64,000 nucleotides of DNA from Herbidospora sakaeratensis (GTDB taxonomy: Bacteria > Actinomycetota > Actinomycetes > Streptosporangiales > Streptosporangiaceae), in the NCBI RefSeq assembly GCF_001570525.1, contig NZ_BBXC01000016.1:124001-188000 (forward strand). The letters are read 5' to 3'. Shown piece after piece: positions 52,487 to 61,386 of the stretch. The first letter of the stretch is position 1; every line of letters starts with the position of its first letter. The notes under the pieces were generated by a model, which saw nothing but the letters and a program-made list of their open reading frames with translations, ran no database searches and had not been told where the DNA came from. The translations under genes were made by a program, and so were the position numbers.

Positions 52487-53293
52487 ATGATGATTACGAC
52501 CTCGCGTGACGGCACCACGCTGGCCTACGACCAGGTCGGCGAGGGGCCGCCGGTGATCGTCGTGCTGGGCGTCTTCAACGAGCGCGCCGCCGGGCTGCCG
52601 CTGGCCGAGGCGCTCGCCGACCACTTCACGGTCTTCGTGTACGACCGCCGGGGGCGCGGCGGCAGCGGCGAGGTGGCCGTGCCCTACCGGATCGCCGACG
52701 AGGTCGACGACCTGAAGGCGATGATCGAGGTCGCGGGCGGCGAGGCGGCCGTGTTCGGCTACTCCTCGGGCGGGCTGCTGGCGCTGAAGGCGCTGCTCGA
52801 CGGGGCCCGCATCACCCGGCTGGCCCTCTACGAGCCGCCCTACCAGAACGAGAACCCCTCCCCCGCCGACCACGCCGGCCACCTGACCGAGCTGGTCTCC
52901 CAGGGGCGGCGGGCGGAGGCGGTCGAGTACTTCCAGCTGAAGATCATCGGCATGCCGCCGCACATGGTCGAGGAGGCCAGGAACGCGCCCTTCTGGCGGC
53001 GTCTGGAGGACCTGGCGCCCTCGTGCGTCTACGACGCCCTGCTGGTGACCGACCGCGGCCTGCCCGCGCAGCTGGCCGCCCTGCGCCCGCCGCCCACGCT
53101 GGTGCTCGACGGCGCGGCCAGCCCCGACCGGCTGCGCGGCATGGTGGGGGCCCTGGGCACGGCGGTCCAGGGAGCCCAGGTGGTGGCCCTCGACGGGCAG
53201 ACCCACACGATCGACCCGGAGGTCACCGGGCCGATCGTGCGGGCGTTCCTCACGACCGGGCCTTCGCCGAGGCCCTCCGGTTCGCCTTCTTGA
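52487..53293 (+). CDS. Alpha/beta hydrolase
   Basis: 268 residues from ATG 52487. Fold landmarks: VIVVLGVFNERAAG in the oxyanion region, VYDRRGRGGSGE, nucleophile Ser in FGYSSGGLLAL (GxSxG), and Asp/His supplied by LVLDGAASPD and DGQTHTIDPEV. Small-molecule esterase or lyase type; substrate unknown. The 3' 44 bp overlap the convergent ChaB gene, so the tail GPSPRPSGSPS is probably not functional. Confidence 0.85.
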   Translation: MMITTSRDGTTLAYDQVGEGPPVIVVLGVFNERAAGLPLAEALADHFTVFVYDRRGRGGSGEVAVPYRIADEVDDLKAMIEVAGGEAAVFGYSSGGLLALKALLDGARITRLALYEPPYQNENPSPADHAGHLTELVSQGRRAEAVEYFQLKIIGMPPHMVEEARNAPFWRRLEDLAPSCVYDALLVTDRGLPAQLAALRPPPTLVLDGAASPDRLRGMVGALGTAVQGAQVVALDGQTHTIDPEVTGPIVRAFLTTGPSPRPSGSPS

Positions 53294-53645
53294 TCGCCTC
53301 GACGAGCTCGGTCTTGCTCATCGACGACCGGCCCGGCACCTCCAGGCGCTTGGCGACGTCGTAGAGGTGCTGCTTGGAGGCGTTGGCGTCGACGCCCTCG
53401 GCGGTCTTGCCGGGCTTGGGGGTGCTCTTCTCGGCCTGGCGGTCGGAGGGGCCCTTCTCGGCCTTGGCCTCCCAGTGGTCGCCGACCTTCTCGAAGCCGT
53501 GCTTGAGGGCGGCGTTGGCGGTCCGGTGGGCCCGTTCGCCCTCGCCGTACTGTTCGACGGCCGAGTCGTGGGCCTTGAGCCAGGTCCGCTGGGCCTTCTT
53601 CGGGGAGCGCTTCAGCGTGTCGGGGAGTTCCTCGCGTGCGGGCAT
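53250..53645 (-). CDS. ChaB family protein with Rho-N/SAP-like C-terminus
   Basis: 131 residues. The ChaB domain is at 1-60 (REELPDTLKRSPKKAQRTWLKAHDSAVEQYGEGERAHRTANAALK), then a Lys/Glu-rich linker, and about 95-130 a Rho N-terminal-like helix pair (KQHLYDVAKRLEVPGRSSMSKTELVEAIKKANR) that may bind nucleic acid. Such proteins are often sigma-B-type stress genes in actinobacteria; here it borders a CBS-domain and signalling block. Confidence 0.87.
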   Translation of the reverse strand: MPAREELPDTLKRSPKKAQRTWLKAHDSAVEQYGEGERAHRTANAALKHGFEKVGDHWEAKAEKGPSDRQAEKSTPKPGKTAEGVDANASKQHLYDVAKRLEVPGRSSMSKTELVEAIKKANRRASAKARS

Positions 53646-53704
53646 GGTCCGTGCCTCTCGTCCGGTGGTCCGGCCGTGGCGGCACGGCCGGACCGGCGAA
53701 GACG

Positions 53705-54121
53705 TCAGTCGGTGGTCAGCGCCGCCATGAGGTCGCCGACCGACGTTTCCGGAAGGGCCTTGGCGACATCGGCCAAAGCGACCATCCCCACCAGGGTGTG
53801 ACCGTCGATCACGGGCAGGCGGCGGACCTTGCCGGCGCCCATCGTGCGCAGGATCTCCCCCGCGTCGTCGTCGGCGCCGATGGTCACGACCTTCTTGCCT
53901 CCCAGCTCACCGGCCAGGCAGGACTTCGGGTCGCGGCCCTGGGCGATCACCTTCACCACGATGTCGCGGTCGGTGATCATGCCCTTGAGGCGCTGGTCCT
54001 CCCCGCAGATCGGCAGGGAGCCGACGTCGAGGCGCCGCATCTTCTCGGCGGCGTCGGCGATGGTCTGGTCGGAGTTCACGCACTCCGCGTTCGGAGTCAT
54101 GATCTCGCGGGCGGTTGTCAT
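53705..54121 (-). CDS. Tandem CBS-domain protein
   Basis: 138 residues from ATG 54121, behind a strong AAGGAGGAACG site. Two CBS motifs fill the protein (MTTAREIMTPNAECVNSDQTIADAAEKMRRLDVGSLPI and GEILRTMGAGKVRRLPVIDGHTLVGMVALADVAKALPE), forming a Bateman module that binds adenine nucleotides. Resembles mycobacterial HRP1-like stress proteins. Confidence 0.92.
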   Translation of the reverse strand: MTTAREIMTPNAECVNSDQTIADAAEKMRRLDVGSLPICGEDQRLKGMITDRDIVVKVIAQGRDPKSCLAGELGGKKVVTIGADDDAGEILRTMGAGKVRRLPVIDGHTLVGMVALADVAKALPETSVGDLMAALTTD

Positions 54122-54178
54122 CGTTCCTCCTTCCGACAAGGGTCCGCCTGCCCCGCTTCGGCCGCGCCACGCCCCCGG

Positions 54179-55270
54179 TCAGCCCAAGAGTTCGTCGAGG
54201 TCGAGCCGGAGCGCCAGCTGGTCGCCCAGCTCGCGCACCAGGCCGGCCTCGGCCAGGGAGAGCGGACGGCCTCCGCCGGCGCGGCGCAGGAGGGTCACCG
54301 TGCCCATCGGGCGGCGGGCCGCGAGCGGCACGCAGACCAGGGAGCCGACGCCCAGCCGCGCGGCCACCTTCACCCCGTCTGGGTCCTCCCCCAGGACGCC
54401 GAGGTCGTCGAGCGGGCTCTCCAGCGCCAGGCGCCCGGTGTCGAGCACCCGCCGCTGCAGGACGAGCGGCCGGTCGGCGGCGTCGGCGCCGCGGCCCGCC
54501 AGGGCCGCCCCCGGACGCCAGACCCCGGTCTGGTCGAGCAGGTCGACGTACACCCAGTCGGCCATGGCGTCGAGCAGCGCGGCCGCCGCCTTCCCCAGGG
54601 AGAAGCCGGGCGAGAGCAGCAGCCGGGAGAAGGCGGCCAGCACGTCCTCCCGCGCGGGGTGGATCTCGGGCGCCGACGGCGCGACCGGTTCGAGCGGCGG
54701 CACGATCGAGGTGCCGATCATCAGATGGGGGCGCTCACCCGGCAGGTCGAGCGCGGTGATCGCGAGGGTGACATCCACCGGGGGCAGCCGTCGCCGGGCC
54801 AGCCGCATGCGGACCGTCCGGGTCTCGCCGGTCCGGCTCACCGCCGCCAGCGCCGACCGCAGGGCGGCCCGGAAGCGCAGGTCGGCGAAGACGGGGAAGG
54901 GGCGGCCGGACGCGTACGACTGGGTCACGTCGAGGAGGGCCAGCGCGGCGGCGTTGGCGCGCCGGATCACCCCGTCGTCGCCGGTCACGATCAGGGTGGG
55001 GAACGGCGAGCCGGTGAAGGCGGCCCGCAGCAGCAGGCGCTCCAGCTCGGCCGGGCTCTTCTCTGCGGCCACCTGGTCGGCCCAGGAGACCAGCTCCTCC
55101 TGGCGGACCTTGAGCTCCTCGGTGGCCACGTCGAGCTCCAGCAGGGCGGCGTCGACCCATTCGTCGCGGCCGAGCTCGGCGGTCACGTACGCCCGCGACT
55201 CCCGCAGATACGCCAGGCGCTTCTGGAACTCGATGAACTCGGTCTCGAACGCGTCGGCCGACTCGGTCAT
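54179..55270 (-). CDS. PAS-GAF sensory protein
   Basis: 363 residues from ATG 55270 with GGGGGAG upstream. A coiled-coil N-terminus (residues 5-70), a PAS domain at about 75-165 (SPFPTLIVTGDDGVIRRANAAALALLDVTQSYASGRPF), then a GAF domain at about 205-355 (AAAALLDAMADWVYVDLLD...VARLGVGSLVCVPLAARRPMGTVTLLRRAG). No kinase, cyclase or phosphatase output is present, so it likely signals through partner proteins such as the STAS protein next to it. Confidence 0.82.
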   Translation of the reverse strand: MTESADAFETEFIEFQKRLAYLRESRAYVTAELGRDEWVDAALLELDVATEELKVRQEELVSWADQVAAEKSPAELERLLLRAAFTGSPFPTLIVTGDDGVIRRANAAALALLDVTQSYASGRPFPVFADLRFRAALRSALAAVSRTGETRTVRMRLARRRLPPVDVTLAITALDLPGERPHLMIGTSIVPPLEPVAPSAPEIHPAREDVLAAFSRLLLSPGFSLGKAAAALLDAMADWVYVDLLDQTGVWRPGAALAGRGADAADRPLVLQRRVLDTGRLALESPLDDLGVLGEDPDGVKVAARLGVGSLVCVPLAARRPMGTVTLLRRAGGGRPLSLAEAGLVRELGDQLALRLDLDELLG

Positions 55271-55358
55271 CGCTCCCCCGTCTCCGTCGCCTGGTCGCCA
55301 CTGGGGGACACCATGCCCCAAGGACGGGGGGCCAGTCGCGCGGGGATTTCCGGGAAGG

Positions 55359-56012
55359 TCAGGCGGGGGCGAACCGGTTGCTCCTGGCCCGGAACTCCGC
55401 GGCCTTGCGCTCGTGGGAGTCGCAGTCGCAGTCGAGCGTGTGCCCGGCGTACTCGTGCATCCGCGCGAGGCGGTCGTGCAGGTCGGCCATGTCGGCGCAG
55501 TTGGCGGCGGCGCGTTCGCGCATGGTCCGCAGCTCCTCCCGCATGATCTCCCTCAGCTCCGCGGCCCGCCGCATGACCGGATGCACCGCGTCGGCGGCCG
55601 GAGCCGGGTCGAGCGGGCGGCGCGGCCGCGACTCCGCGCCGGGCCGGGCTCCCCGCACGACGGGACGATGACCGGCGACCGGGTCGGCCACGGCCAGGGG
55701 GACCGGGGACGGCGTGCTTACCAGCCCCGGGGAGAGCAGCCCGAGCAGGCGGGTGGCCGGACCACCGCCGGTCAGCAGCAGGATCGCCCCGTCGAGCTCC
55801 ACCAGCGCCTTGAAGCGGAGCAGGACCCGGGCGCCCTCCAGGTCGCAGAAGCCCACCCCGCCCAGGTCCAGGGTCACCCGGTCGAACCGGCGGAACATTA
55901 CCGCCGTCAGGGAGCTCTCCAGCCATTCGGCCCAGGTCCAGTCGACCTCGCCGGACAGCGCGAGGCCGAGGTCGGGGCCGTCCTCCTGGACGACGGCGAG
56001 CGAGAGGATCAT
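55359..56012 (-). CDS. STAS domain protein with helical C-terminal extension
   Basis: 217 residues. Residues 1-95 are a STAS fold (LALSGEVDWTWAEWLESSLTAVMFRRFDRVTLDLGGVGFCDLEGARVLLRF), like anti-sigma antagonists, but the usual phosphorylated Ser/Thr after the third strand is a Cys/Asp (GVGFCDLEG), so classic RsbW-type phospho-switching is doubtful. The C-terminal 75 residues are helical with CDCDSHERKAAEFRARSN. Divergent from cheB by 65 bp. Confidence 0.8.
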   Translation of the reverse strand: MILSLAVVQEDGPDLGLALSGEVDWTWAEWLESSLTAVMFRRFDRVTLDLGGVGFCDLEGARVLLRFKALVELDGAILLLTGGGPATRLLGLLSPGLVSTPSPVPLAVADPVAGHRPVVRGARPGAESRPRRPLDPAPAADAVHPVMRRAAELREIMREELRTMRERAAANCADMADLHDRLARMHEYAGHTLDCDCDSHERKAAEFRARSNRFAPA

Positions 56013-56077
56013 GTCCGAGTCCCTACCCTTTTTGCGGTCTTATGTGCATACGCCGAGATAGCGGGCAGGGAAACCCC

Positions 56078-57088
56078 GTGGACAGCCAGCAGGGAAGAGA
56101 CCTCGTGGTCGTCGCCGCGTCGGCCGGTGGGGTGGAGCCGTTGCGGACCCTGGTGGCCCGTCTCCCGCCGAGCCTACCCGCGGCCGTCCTGGTGGTCCTG
56201 CACGTGGCCTCATCAGGGTCGAGCGCGCTGGCGGGCATCCTCGACCGGGCCGGGCCGCTCAAGGCGGCGCCCGCCGAGGACGGCCTGCCGCTGGTGCGCG
56301 GGGAGATCCGGGTGGCCGTGGCCGACCACCACCTCCTGGTGCACGACGACCACCAGCGGGTCAGCCGGGGACCCCGCTACAACGGCTACCGCCCGGCCGC
56401 CGACCTTCTCTTCATGAGCGCCGCCGTCGCCGCGGGCCCGCGGGTCGCGGGGCTGGTGCTGAGCGGCACCCTCGACGACGGGGCGCGCGGCAGCGGGCTG
56501 GTGGAACGGCACGGCGGGGTGGTGGCCGTACAGGACCCGGAGGAGTGCGCCTTCCCCGGCATGCCGTCGGCGGCGCTGCGGGCGAGCGGCCGGGCGCAGA
56601 TCGTGCCGGCCCGGCGGCTGGCCGAATGGATCGTGGACCAGACCCGGTCGCCGGTGATCGCGGAGGAGAGCATGCCCGACGACGAACTGCTGCGCGACCT
56701 GGCCCGCTACCTGACGCCCCGGCTGCCGACCACCCCTCCCGAGGGGGAGTTGTCCGGCTTCACCTGCCCCGACTGCAGCGGCCCGCTGTACACGCGGCCC
56801 GGCAACCCGGAGCCCCGCTACGACTGCCGCGTGGGCCACTCGTGGTCGATGGAGACCATGATCGCCGGACAGGCCGACGCGGTCGAACGCGCCCTGTGGG
56901 TGGCGGTGCTGCGGCTGGAGGAACGGGGCCGGCTGCTCCAGCGCATGATCCACTCCGCGGAACAGCGAGGGCACCGCATGTCCTTCACCCGGCTCGCCGA
57001 GGAGGCCGACCAGACCCGCGAGGCGCTGGAGACGATCAGGGTGATGCAGTCGCGGCTCAGCACCCAGGACGACGTGGCAGGGGCGTAG
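56078..57088 (+). CDS. CheB-type methylesterase/deamidase without receiver domain
   Basis: 336 residues from GTG 56078 (AGGGA upstream); ATG 56042 is possible but lacks a ribosome-binding site. CheB catalytic residues: Ser15 in VAASAGGVEPL, His in LVVLHVASSG, Asp in LSGTLDDGARGSG. No receiver domain, so it is not phospho-controlled in the usual way. The C-terminal 110 residues carry a zinc-like CPDCSGPLYTRPGNPEPRYDCRVGH. It stands nine bases before cheR, and the pair resembles the front half of CheB/CheR-PAS hybrid proteins. Confidence 0.88.
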   Translation: MDSQQGRDLVVVAASAGGVEPLRTLVARLPPSLPAAVLVVLHVASSGSSALAGILDRAGPLKAAPAEDGLPLVRGEIRVAVADHHLLVHDDHQRVSRGPRYNGYRPAADLLFMSAAVAAGPRVAGLVLSGTLDDGARGSGLVERHGGVVAVQDPEECAFPGMPSAALRASGRAQIVPARRLAEWIVDQTRSPVIAEESMPDDELLRDLARYLTPRLPTTPPEGELSGFTCPDCSGPLYTRPGNPEPRYDCRVGHSWSMETMIAGQADAVERALWVAVLRLEERGRLLQRMIHSAEQRGHRMSFTRLAEEADQTREALETIRVMQSRLSTQDDVAGA

Positions 57089-57097
57089 GGTCGGAGT

Positions 57098-58948
57098 GTG
57101 ATCCCGGCTGACGAACGTGACTTCGACGACCTCCTGGCGATGCTGAAGGAGACCAGGGGTTTCGACTTCACCGGCTACAAGCGCACCACCCTGATGAGGC
57201 GCATCGCCCGGCGGCTGGAATCCCTCAAGCTTCGCGACTACGGCGAATACCGCGACTACCTGGAGCTGGAACCCGCCGAGTTCGACCGGCTGTTCGACAG
57301 CCTGCTGATCAACGTGACCAGCTTCTTCCGCGACCCGGTGGCCTGGCAGGTGCTCCGCGAGCGGGTCGTGCCGGCCATCGTCGCCGGCAAGCAGGCGGGC
57401 AAGGGCATCCGCGTCTGGAGCGCCGGGTGCGCCACCGGCGAGGAGGCGTACAGTCTCGCGATGGTCCTCGCCGAGGAGATCGGCGTCGACGAGTTCAAGG
57501 ATCGCGTCAAGATCTACGCCACCGACCTCGACGAGCAGGCGCTCCAGGTGGCCCGCAGCGCCACCTACACCGACCGCCAGATGGCCGAGGTCCCCCAGGA
57601 GCTCCGCGAGACCTACTTCGAGTCGTCGGAGGGTCTCCACGCCTTCCGCCGCGACCTGCGCCGCCAGGTGATCTTCGGCCGCAACGACCTGACCCGCGAC
57701 GCCCCGATCTCCCGGGTCGACCTGCTGCTGGCCCGCAACACGCTGATGTACTTCAACACCGAGACGCAGCTCAACATCGTCCGGCGGTTCCACTTCGCGC
57801 TGGCCAACCCGGGCTACCTGTTCCTCGGCAAGGCCGAGATGCTGCTCAACCACAGCGACAAGTTCGAGCCCCTCGACCTGCGCATGCGGCTGTTCAAGAA
57901 GACCGGCACCGTCTCGTCGGGCGCGCGCCCCGCCTGGTCGTCGGCGCTGCCCGCCCACACGTCGATGGGCGAGCTGCAGAGCTCCGCCCTGGCCTCCGGC
58001 CCGGTCGCCCAGCTCGGCCTCGACACCAACGGACGGCTCGCCCTGGTCAACAGCCGCGCCGAGACGCTCTTCAGCCTCAACCCGCGCGACGTCGGCCGCC
58101 CGTTCCAGGACCTCGAGGTCTCCTACCGGCCCGTCGAACTGCGCTCGGTGATCGAGCAGGCCCAGACCGAGCTGCGCACGGTCGAACTGCAGGAGATCAT
58201 CTGGCCGCGGTCGGGGCAGCCCGACGTCGGCGTGTACGACATCTCGGTGGTCCCCCTGCAGAACGCCGGCGGCGACCTCGTCGGGGTCGGCATCAACTTC
58301 TACGACGTGACCCGCTACCGCCGCCTGCGCGACGAGCTCGAACAGGCGAACCGGGAGCTCGAGAACGCCTACGAGGAACTCCAGTCGCTCAACGAGGAAC
58401 TGGAGACCACCAACGAGGAACTCCAGTCCACGAACGAGGAGCTCGAGACCACCAACGAGGAACTCCAGTCGACCAACGAGGAACTGGAGACCATGAACGA
58501 GGAGCTCCAGTCGACCAACGACGAGCTCCAGCAGATCAACGACGCCCTCAACGCCCGCAGCGACGAGCTCGACAAGGCCAACGCGTTCGTCTCGGCGATG
58601 GTCCGCAGCCTCGGCGACGCCGTCGCGGTCGTCGACACCGAGCTGCGCGTCCTGGTCTGGAGCCCCGGGGCCGAGGAGTTGTGGGGCGTGCGCGCCGAGG
58701 AGGCCGCCGGGCGTCCGCTGACCGGCCTGGACATCGGCCTGCCCCTCGACGACCTCACGGCCCGACTGAAGCCCATGCTCACCGACGCCGAGACGCGCGA
58801 CTGGCCCGACGGCATCGCCGTCGACGCCGTCAACCGGCGGGGGCGCACCACCCGGCTGAGCATCGAGTTCTCCCGCATGCTCGACGAAGAGGGCCGGACC
58901 GCCGGCGCCATCCTGCTGATGGACGTCCTCGACCCCGCGGCCCCCTAG
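57098..58948 (+). CDS. CheR methyltransferase fused to PAS domains
   Basis: 616 residues. Residues 1-75 CheR N-terminal helices, 75-280 SAM-binding CheR (NVTSFFRDPVAWQ; VWSAGCATGEEAYSLAM; IYATDLDEQAL), about 300-410 a PAS domain, 415-490 a long coiled coil made of NEELETTNEELQST repeats, and 495-610 a second PAS domain (VSAMVRSLGDAVAVVDTELRVLVWSPGAEELWGVRAEEAAGRPL). No histidine kinase follows. The methylated target cannot be a chemoreceptor encoded here, because none is present; a stress-signalling role is inferred. Confidence 0.92.
   Translation: MIPADERDFDDLLAMLKETRGFDFTGYKRTTLMRRIARRLESLKLRDYGEYRDYLELEPAEFDRLFDSLLINVTSFFRDPVAWQVLRERVVPAIVAGKQAGKGIRVWSAGCATGEEAYSLAMVLAEEIGVDEFKDRVKIYATDLDEQALQVARSATYTDRQMAEVPQELRETYFESSEGLHAFRRDLRRQVIFGRNDLTRDAPISRVDLLLARNTLMYFNTETQLNIVRRFHFALANPGYLFLGKAEMLLNHSDKFEPLDLRMRLFKKTGTVSSGARPAWSSALPAHTSMGELQSSALASGPVAQLGLDTNGRLALVNSRAETLFSLNPRDVGRPFQDLEVSYRPVELRSVIEQAQTELRTVELQEIIWPRSGQPDVGVYDISVVPLQNAGGDLVGVGINFYDVTRYRRLRDELEQANRELENAYEELQSLNEELETTNEELQSTNEELETTNEELQSTNEELETMNEELQSTNDELQQINDALNARSDELDKANAFVSAMVRSLGDAVAVVDTELRVLVWSPGAEELWGVRAEEAAGRPLTGLDIGLPLDDLTARLKPMLTDAETRDWPDGIAVDAVNRRGRTTRLSIEFSRMLDEEGRTAGAILLMDVLDPAAP
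58391..58516 (+). repeat. Three 42-bp tandem repeats in the CheR-PAS coiled coil
   Basis: Three in-frame 42-bp units encode NEELETTNEELQST twice and NEELETMNEELQST once, then a decayed NDELQQIN. Each unit is two heptads of a parallel coiled coil joining the PAS domains. The same sequence is typical of this protein family. Confidence 0.9.
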
Positions 58949-58957
58949 GCGGAGCTC

Positions 58958-59380
58958 CTACGGCAGCGAGGGGAGGTCGGCCACCGACCGCAGCAGGTGG
59001 GTGTGGCGATGGCCGCCCAGCTCGGCCGCGGTGGCCGCGCCGGTGAGCACGCCGACGACGAAGCCCGCTCCCGCGTTACGGCCGGCGGCGAGGTCGTTGG
59101 GGGTGTCGCCGGCGACGAGGACCCGGCCGACCTCGGAGACCCGCGCCCGTTCCACGGCGCGGAAGGGCGCGGGGCGGCTGAGCGGGACGTCGTCGTCGGC
59201 GACGAGGCCGTCGACGTGCTGCCCGACGGTCCAGCCCAGGGCGTCAAGGATGGATTCGGCGATGTCGCGGGAGTAGCCGGTCTGCAGGACGACCTTGACT
59301 CCCGCCGCGCGAAGCTCGCCGATGGCCTCGGCGGCGCCGGGGATCGCCGTCGGCGGCGTCGCGGCGTAGGCGGCGGTCAG
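58958..59380 (-). pseudogene. Phosphonatase-like HAD hydrolase, 5' part lost
   Basis: Reading minus from about 59380: LTAAYAATPPTAIPGAAEAIGELRAAGVKVVLQTGYSRDI, then the motif III/IV part VLVAGDTPNDLAAGRNAGAGFVVGVLTGAA. This is the second half of a phosphonoacetaldehyde-hydrolase-like HAD protein; the N-terminal nucleophile motif and cap are missing and an in-frame stop lies at 59393-59395 with no canonical start between. The break falls beside the truncated 5' end of a divergent GntR-type gene. Likely non-functional. Confidence 0.75.
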
Positions 59381-59382
59381 GG

Positions 59383-59976
59383 GTGGGCACGTTCACCGCG
59401 CGCCGCGTCGACTACCGCGTCTCCCCCGCCGAAGCGCCCTCGTGGAGCCGCATGGTGCGCGAGTCCGGGTCGGTGCCGCGCACCGTCGTGCGCTCCTGCT
59501 CGGTCGTGCCGATGCCCGCCGAGGTGGCCGCCCTGCTCCGGATGGCCGAGGACACCCCCTGTCACCGGCTGCGCCGGCGGTCGTTCACCGACGACGTGCC
59601 GGCCGCCTACGGGACCGAATGGGTGCCGGTGGCCGTGGTGCCGGAGCTGGCGCAGGCGCTGCGCTCGTTCGGCTCGCTGGACGCGATCCTGCGCGGCAGC
59701 GCCGGCGCGATCCCGCGACGGGCCTGGACCCGGGCGAGCATGGCCCCGATCGACCCCGGCGTGGCCACCGAGCCGGGCAGCCGCACGGGCGACCCGGCCT
59801 GGCTGGTGGAGAGCCTCGACGACGACGCCGGTTCGGGCCGGCTCCTGTGCTTCACCCAGCGGTGGATGCGCGCGGACGCCGTGCGGGTGCTGCTGGAGAC
59901 GGGCTCCGCTCGCGGCGGCGCGCGGGAGCACAGCACGGAGAGCCGGCCGGTGGCCGCCCGAGTAGCGATCACCTGA
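59383..59976 (+). pseudogene. GntR/PhnF-type regulator remnant: UTRA domain without DNA-binding domain
   Basis: The frame begins VGTFTARRVDYRVS, exactly the wing end of a GntR winged helix (GxGTFTA), and continues into a UTRA effector domain (SWSRMVRESGSVPRTVVRSCSVVPMPAEVAALLRMAEDTPCHRLRRRSF...FTQRWMRADAVRVLLET). The helix-turn-helix that should precede it is gone; GTG 59383 has no ribosome-binding site. PhnF-like UTRA regulators often sit divergent from phosphonatase-like HAD genes, as this pair did before the deletion. Confidence 0.75.
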
Positions 59977-60225
59977 CTGCGGGTCGGCCGCAGCTTGACC
60001 GGGGCGCCCAGGTCGACGGTGAAGCGACTGCCGTACGTCATTCCGTGGTTCGCGCACGCGTTCCGGATCGCCCATCGCGCCCCGGCCACCCCGGCCGCAA
60101 GGCCCGCGCCCTAGACGACGTCGGCGACGTCGGCGCCCCTGGCTCCTCGATGGTCGGCGACTGGCGGCGTGACGTATTCGACTGTGTCGTGCCTATTGTC
60201 GATGGACCTCACGATCCGGCCCTCG
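59977..60225. other. Non-coding or decayed stretch after the UTRA remnant
   Basis: No supported gene. A minus-strand frame reads ARWAIRNACANHGMTYGSRF, which looks protein-like but matches nothing I recognise and ends inside the UTRA remnant; it may be a relic of another gene. The segment GACGTCGGC is repeated in tandem at about 60117-60134. Confidence 0.3.
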
Positions 60226-61170
60226 TCAGGACAGGTTCGCGCCGCGGGCGCCGGCGTGCTCCCAGAGTTGCCGCGCGGCGTCGCCGAAGAACGGGCCCAC
60301 GACGCACTGGCCCTGTGCTCCCTGACTGCTCACCGACGTGACGTAACCCCAGCCTCTGGACTGCTGGTAGTCGTACATCCACGGACCGCCGCTCGACCCC
60401 GGCGCGGCGAGAGTGGCGCAGTCGCCGCCCGCCTGCAGCCTCTTGAAGACGCTGGCGATCACGGTGGTGGCGCAGTTGTACTGCCATTCGCCCTCGGACG
60501 GCGGGATCGCCGGGTAGCCCCACAACGCGGCGGTGTAGACACCCGTGCGGTTGAACGACATGCCGTTCCATCCCGTGACGTCACCGAGGACCCGGCCGTC
60601 GCGCGGCAGCACGCTCGCGAAGGCGTAGTCGTAGGTGTGGTCACGCGACTCGATCCACGGGCTGTAGACGTAGGTCCCGACGACGGTCCAGGTGCCGTAG
60701 TAGGGGTCGGGCCCGTAGTTGTAGTAGGGCATGTAGACGAGGTTCTTCGCCCAGGTGCCGCCTGGGCCGTCATGGACGCAGTGGGCCGCGGTCGCGATGA
60801 CGTTGCGGCCGGGTCCGCCCACCGCGCTCGCCGAGCAGGCGAACAGTCCCTGCGCGTCCTCCCCGAGGATCTGGCCCACCACGGGGTTGGCGAGGAAGCC
60901 CTTCTGCGCGCCGCCGGCGGACGCCGAACCCGGGACGGTCAGTTCACGCCCCGCCGGTTCGGCCGGCCGGGCCGGGGCGGCGCCTTCCGCGGGGGCAGGC
61001 AGCTCCCGCGACCTTGCTCGTGCGATGCGCTCCGGGGTCCAGAACGTCTGGAGCGACTCGGTGACGGTGGCCTCGGCGCCGACTATGACGGGCCCGGAGT
61101 CGGCGGCCGCCGGGGCGGCGAGTGTTCCGGCGGCGACCAGGACACCGAGCAGGAGGTGAAGTGATCTCAT
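60226..61170 (-). CDS. Secreted trypsin-like serine protease
   Basis: 314 residues with a Sec signal (LHLLLGVLVAAGTLAAPAAA) and a propeptide-like region to about residue 85. The chymotrypsin-fold triad is His in VIATAAHCVHDG, Asp in HTYDYAFASVL and Ser in APGSSGGPWMY, with cysteine pairs around His and Ser (FACSASAVG...AHCV; DCATL...QCVV). It cleaves proteins outside the cell. The neighbours give no clue to its substrate. Confidence 0.9.
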   Translation of the reverse strand: MRSLHLLLGVLVAAGTLAAPAAADSGPVIVGAEATVTESLQTFWTPERIARARSRELPAPAEGAAPARPAEPAGRELTVPGSASAGGAQKGFLANPVVGQILGEDAQGLFACSASAVGGPGRNVIATAAHCVHDGPGGTWAKNLVYMPYYNYGPDPYYGTWTVVGTYVYSPWIESRDHTYDYAFASVLPRDGRVLGDVTGWNGMSFNRTGVYTAALWGYPAIPPSEGEWQYNCATTVIASVFKRLQAGGDCATLAAPGSSGGPWMYDYQQSRGWGYVTSVSSQGAQGQCVVGPFFGDAARQLWEHAGARGANLS

Positions 61171-61386
61171 GGACCCGGACGTTAGGGACCCGGCCTTGGA
61201 TCCGCCTTGTCATCGACAAGGAGGCAGTTGGGGCGGAAGGCCTGCGCCAGGGTGATGACCGCCCATGATTACCGACTGATTCCGCACCGTGCGGGACCTG
61301 GCCCGGTGATATGGCCCGTCCCTCGTGTTTGAGGAGGGGCGGCGGGTAGAGGCGCGTGCACTGTGCGCTCACTTCTGGGAAGAGAC

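Noticed and set aside
58945-59247. Small Ser/Thr/Pro-rich protein on the minus strand
   Set aside because: It is another frame of the HAD remnant and has a composition typical of shadow frames.
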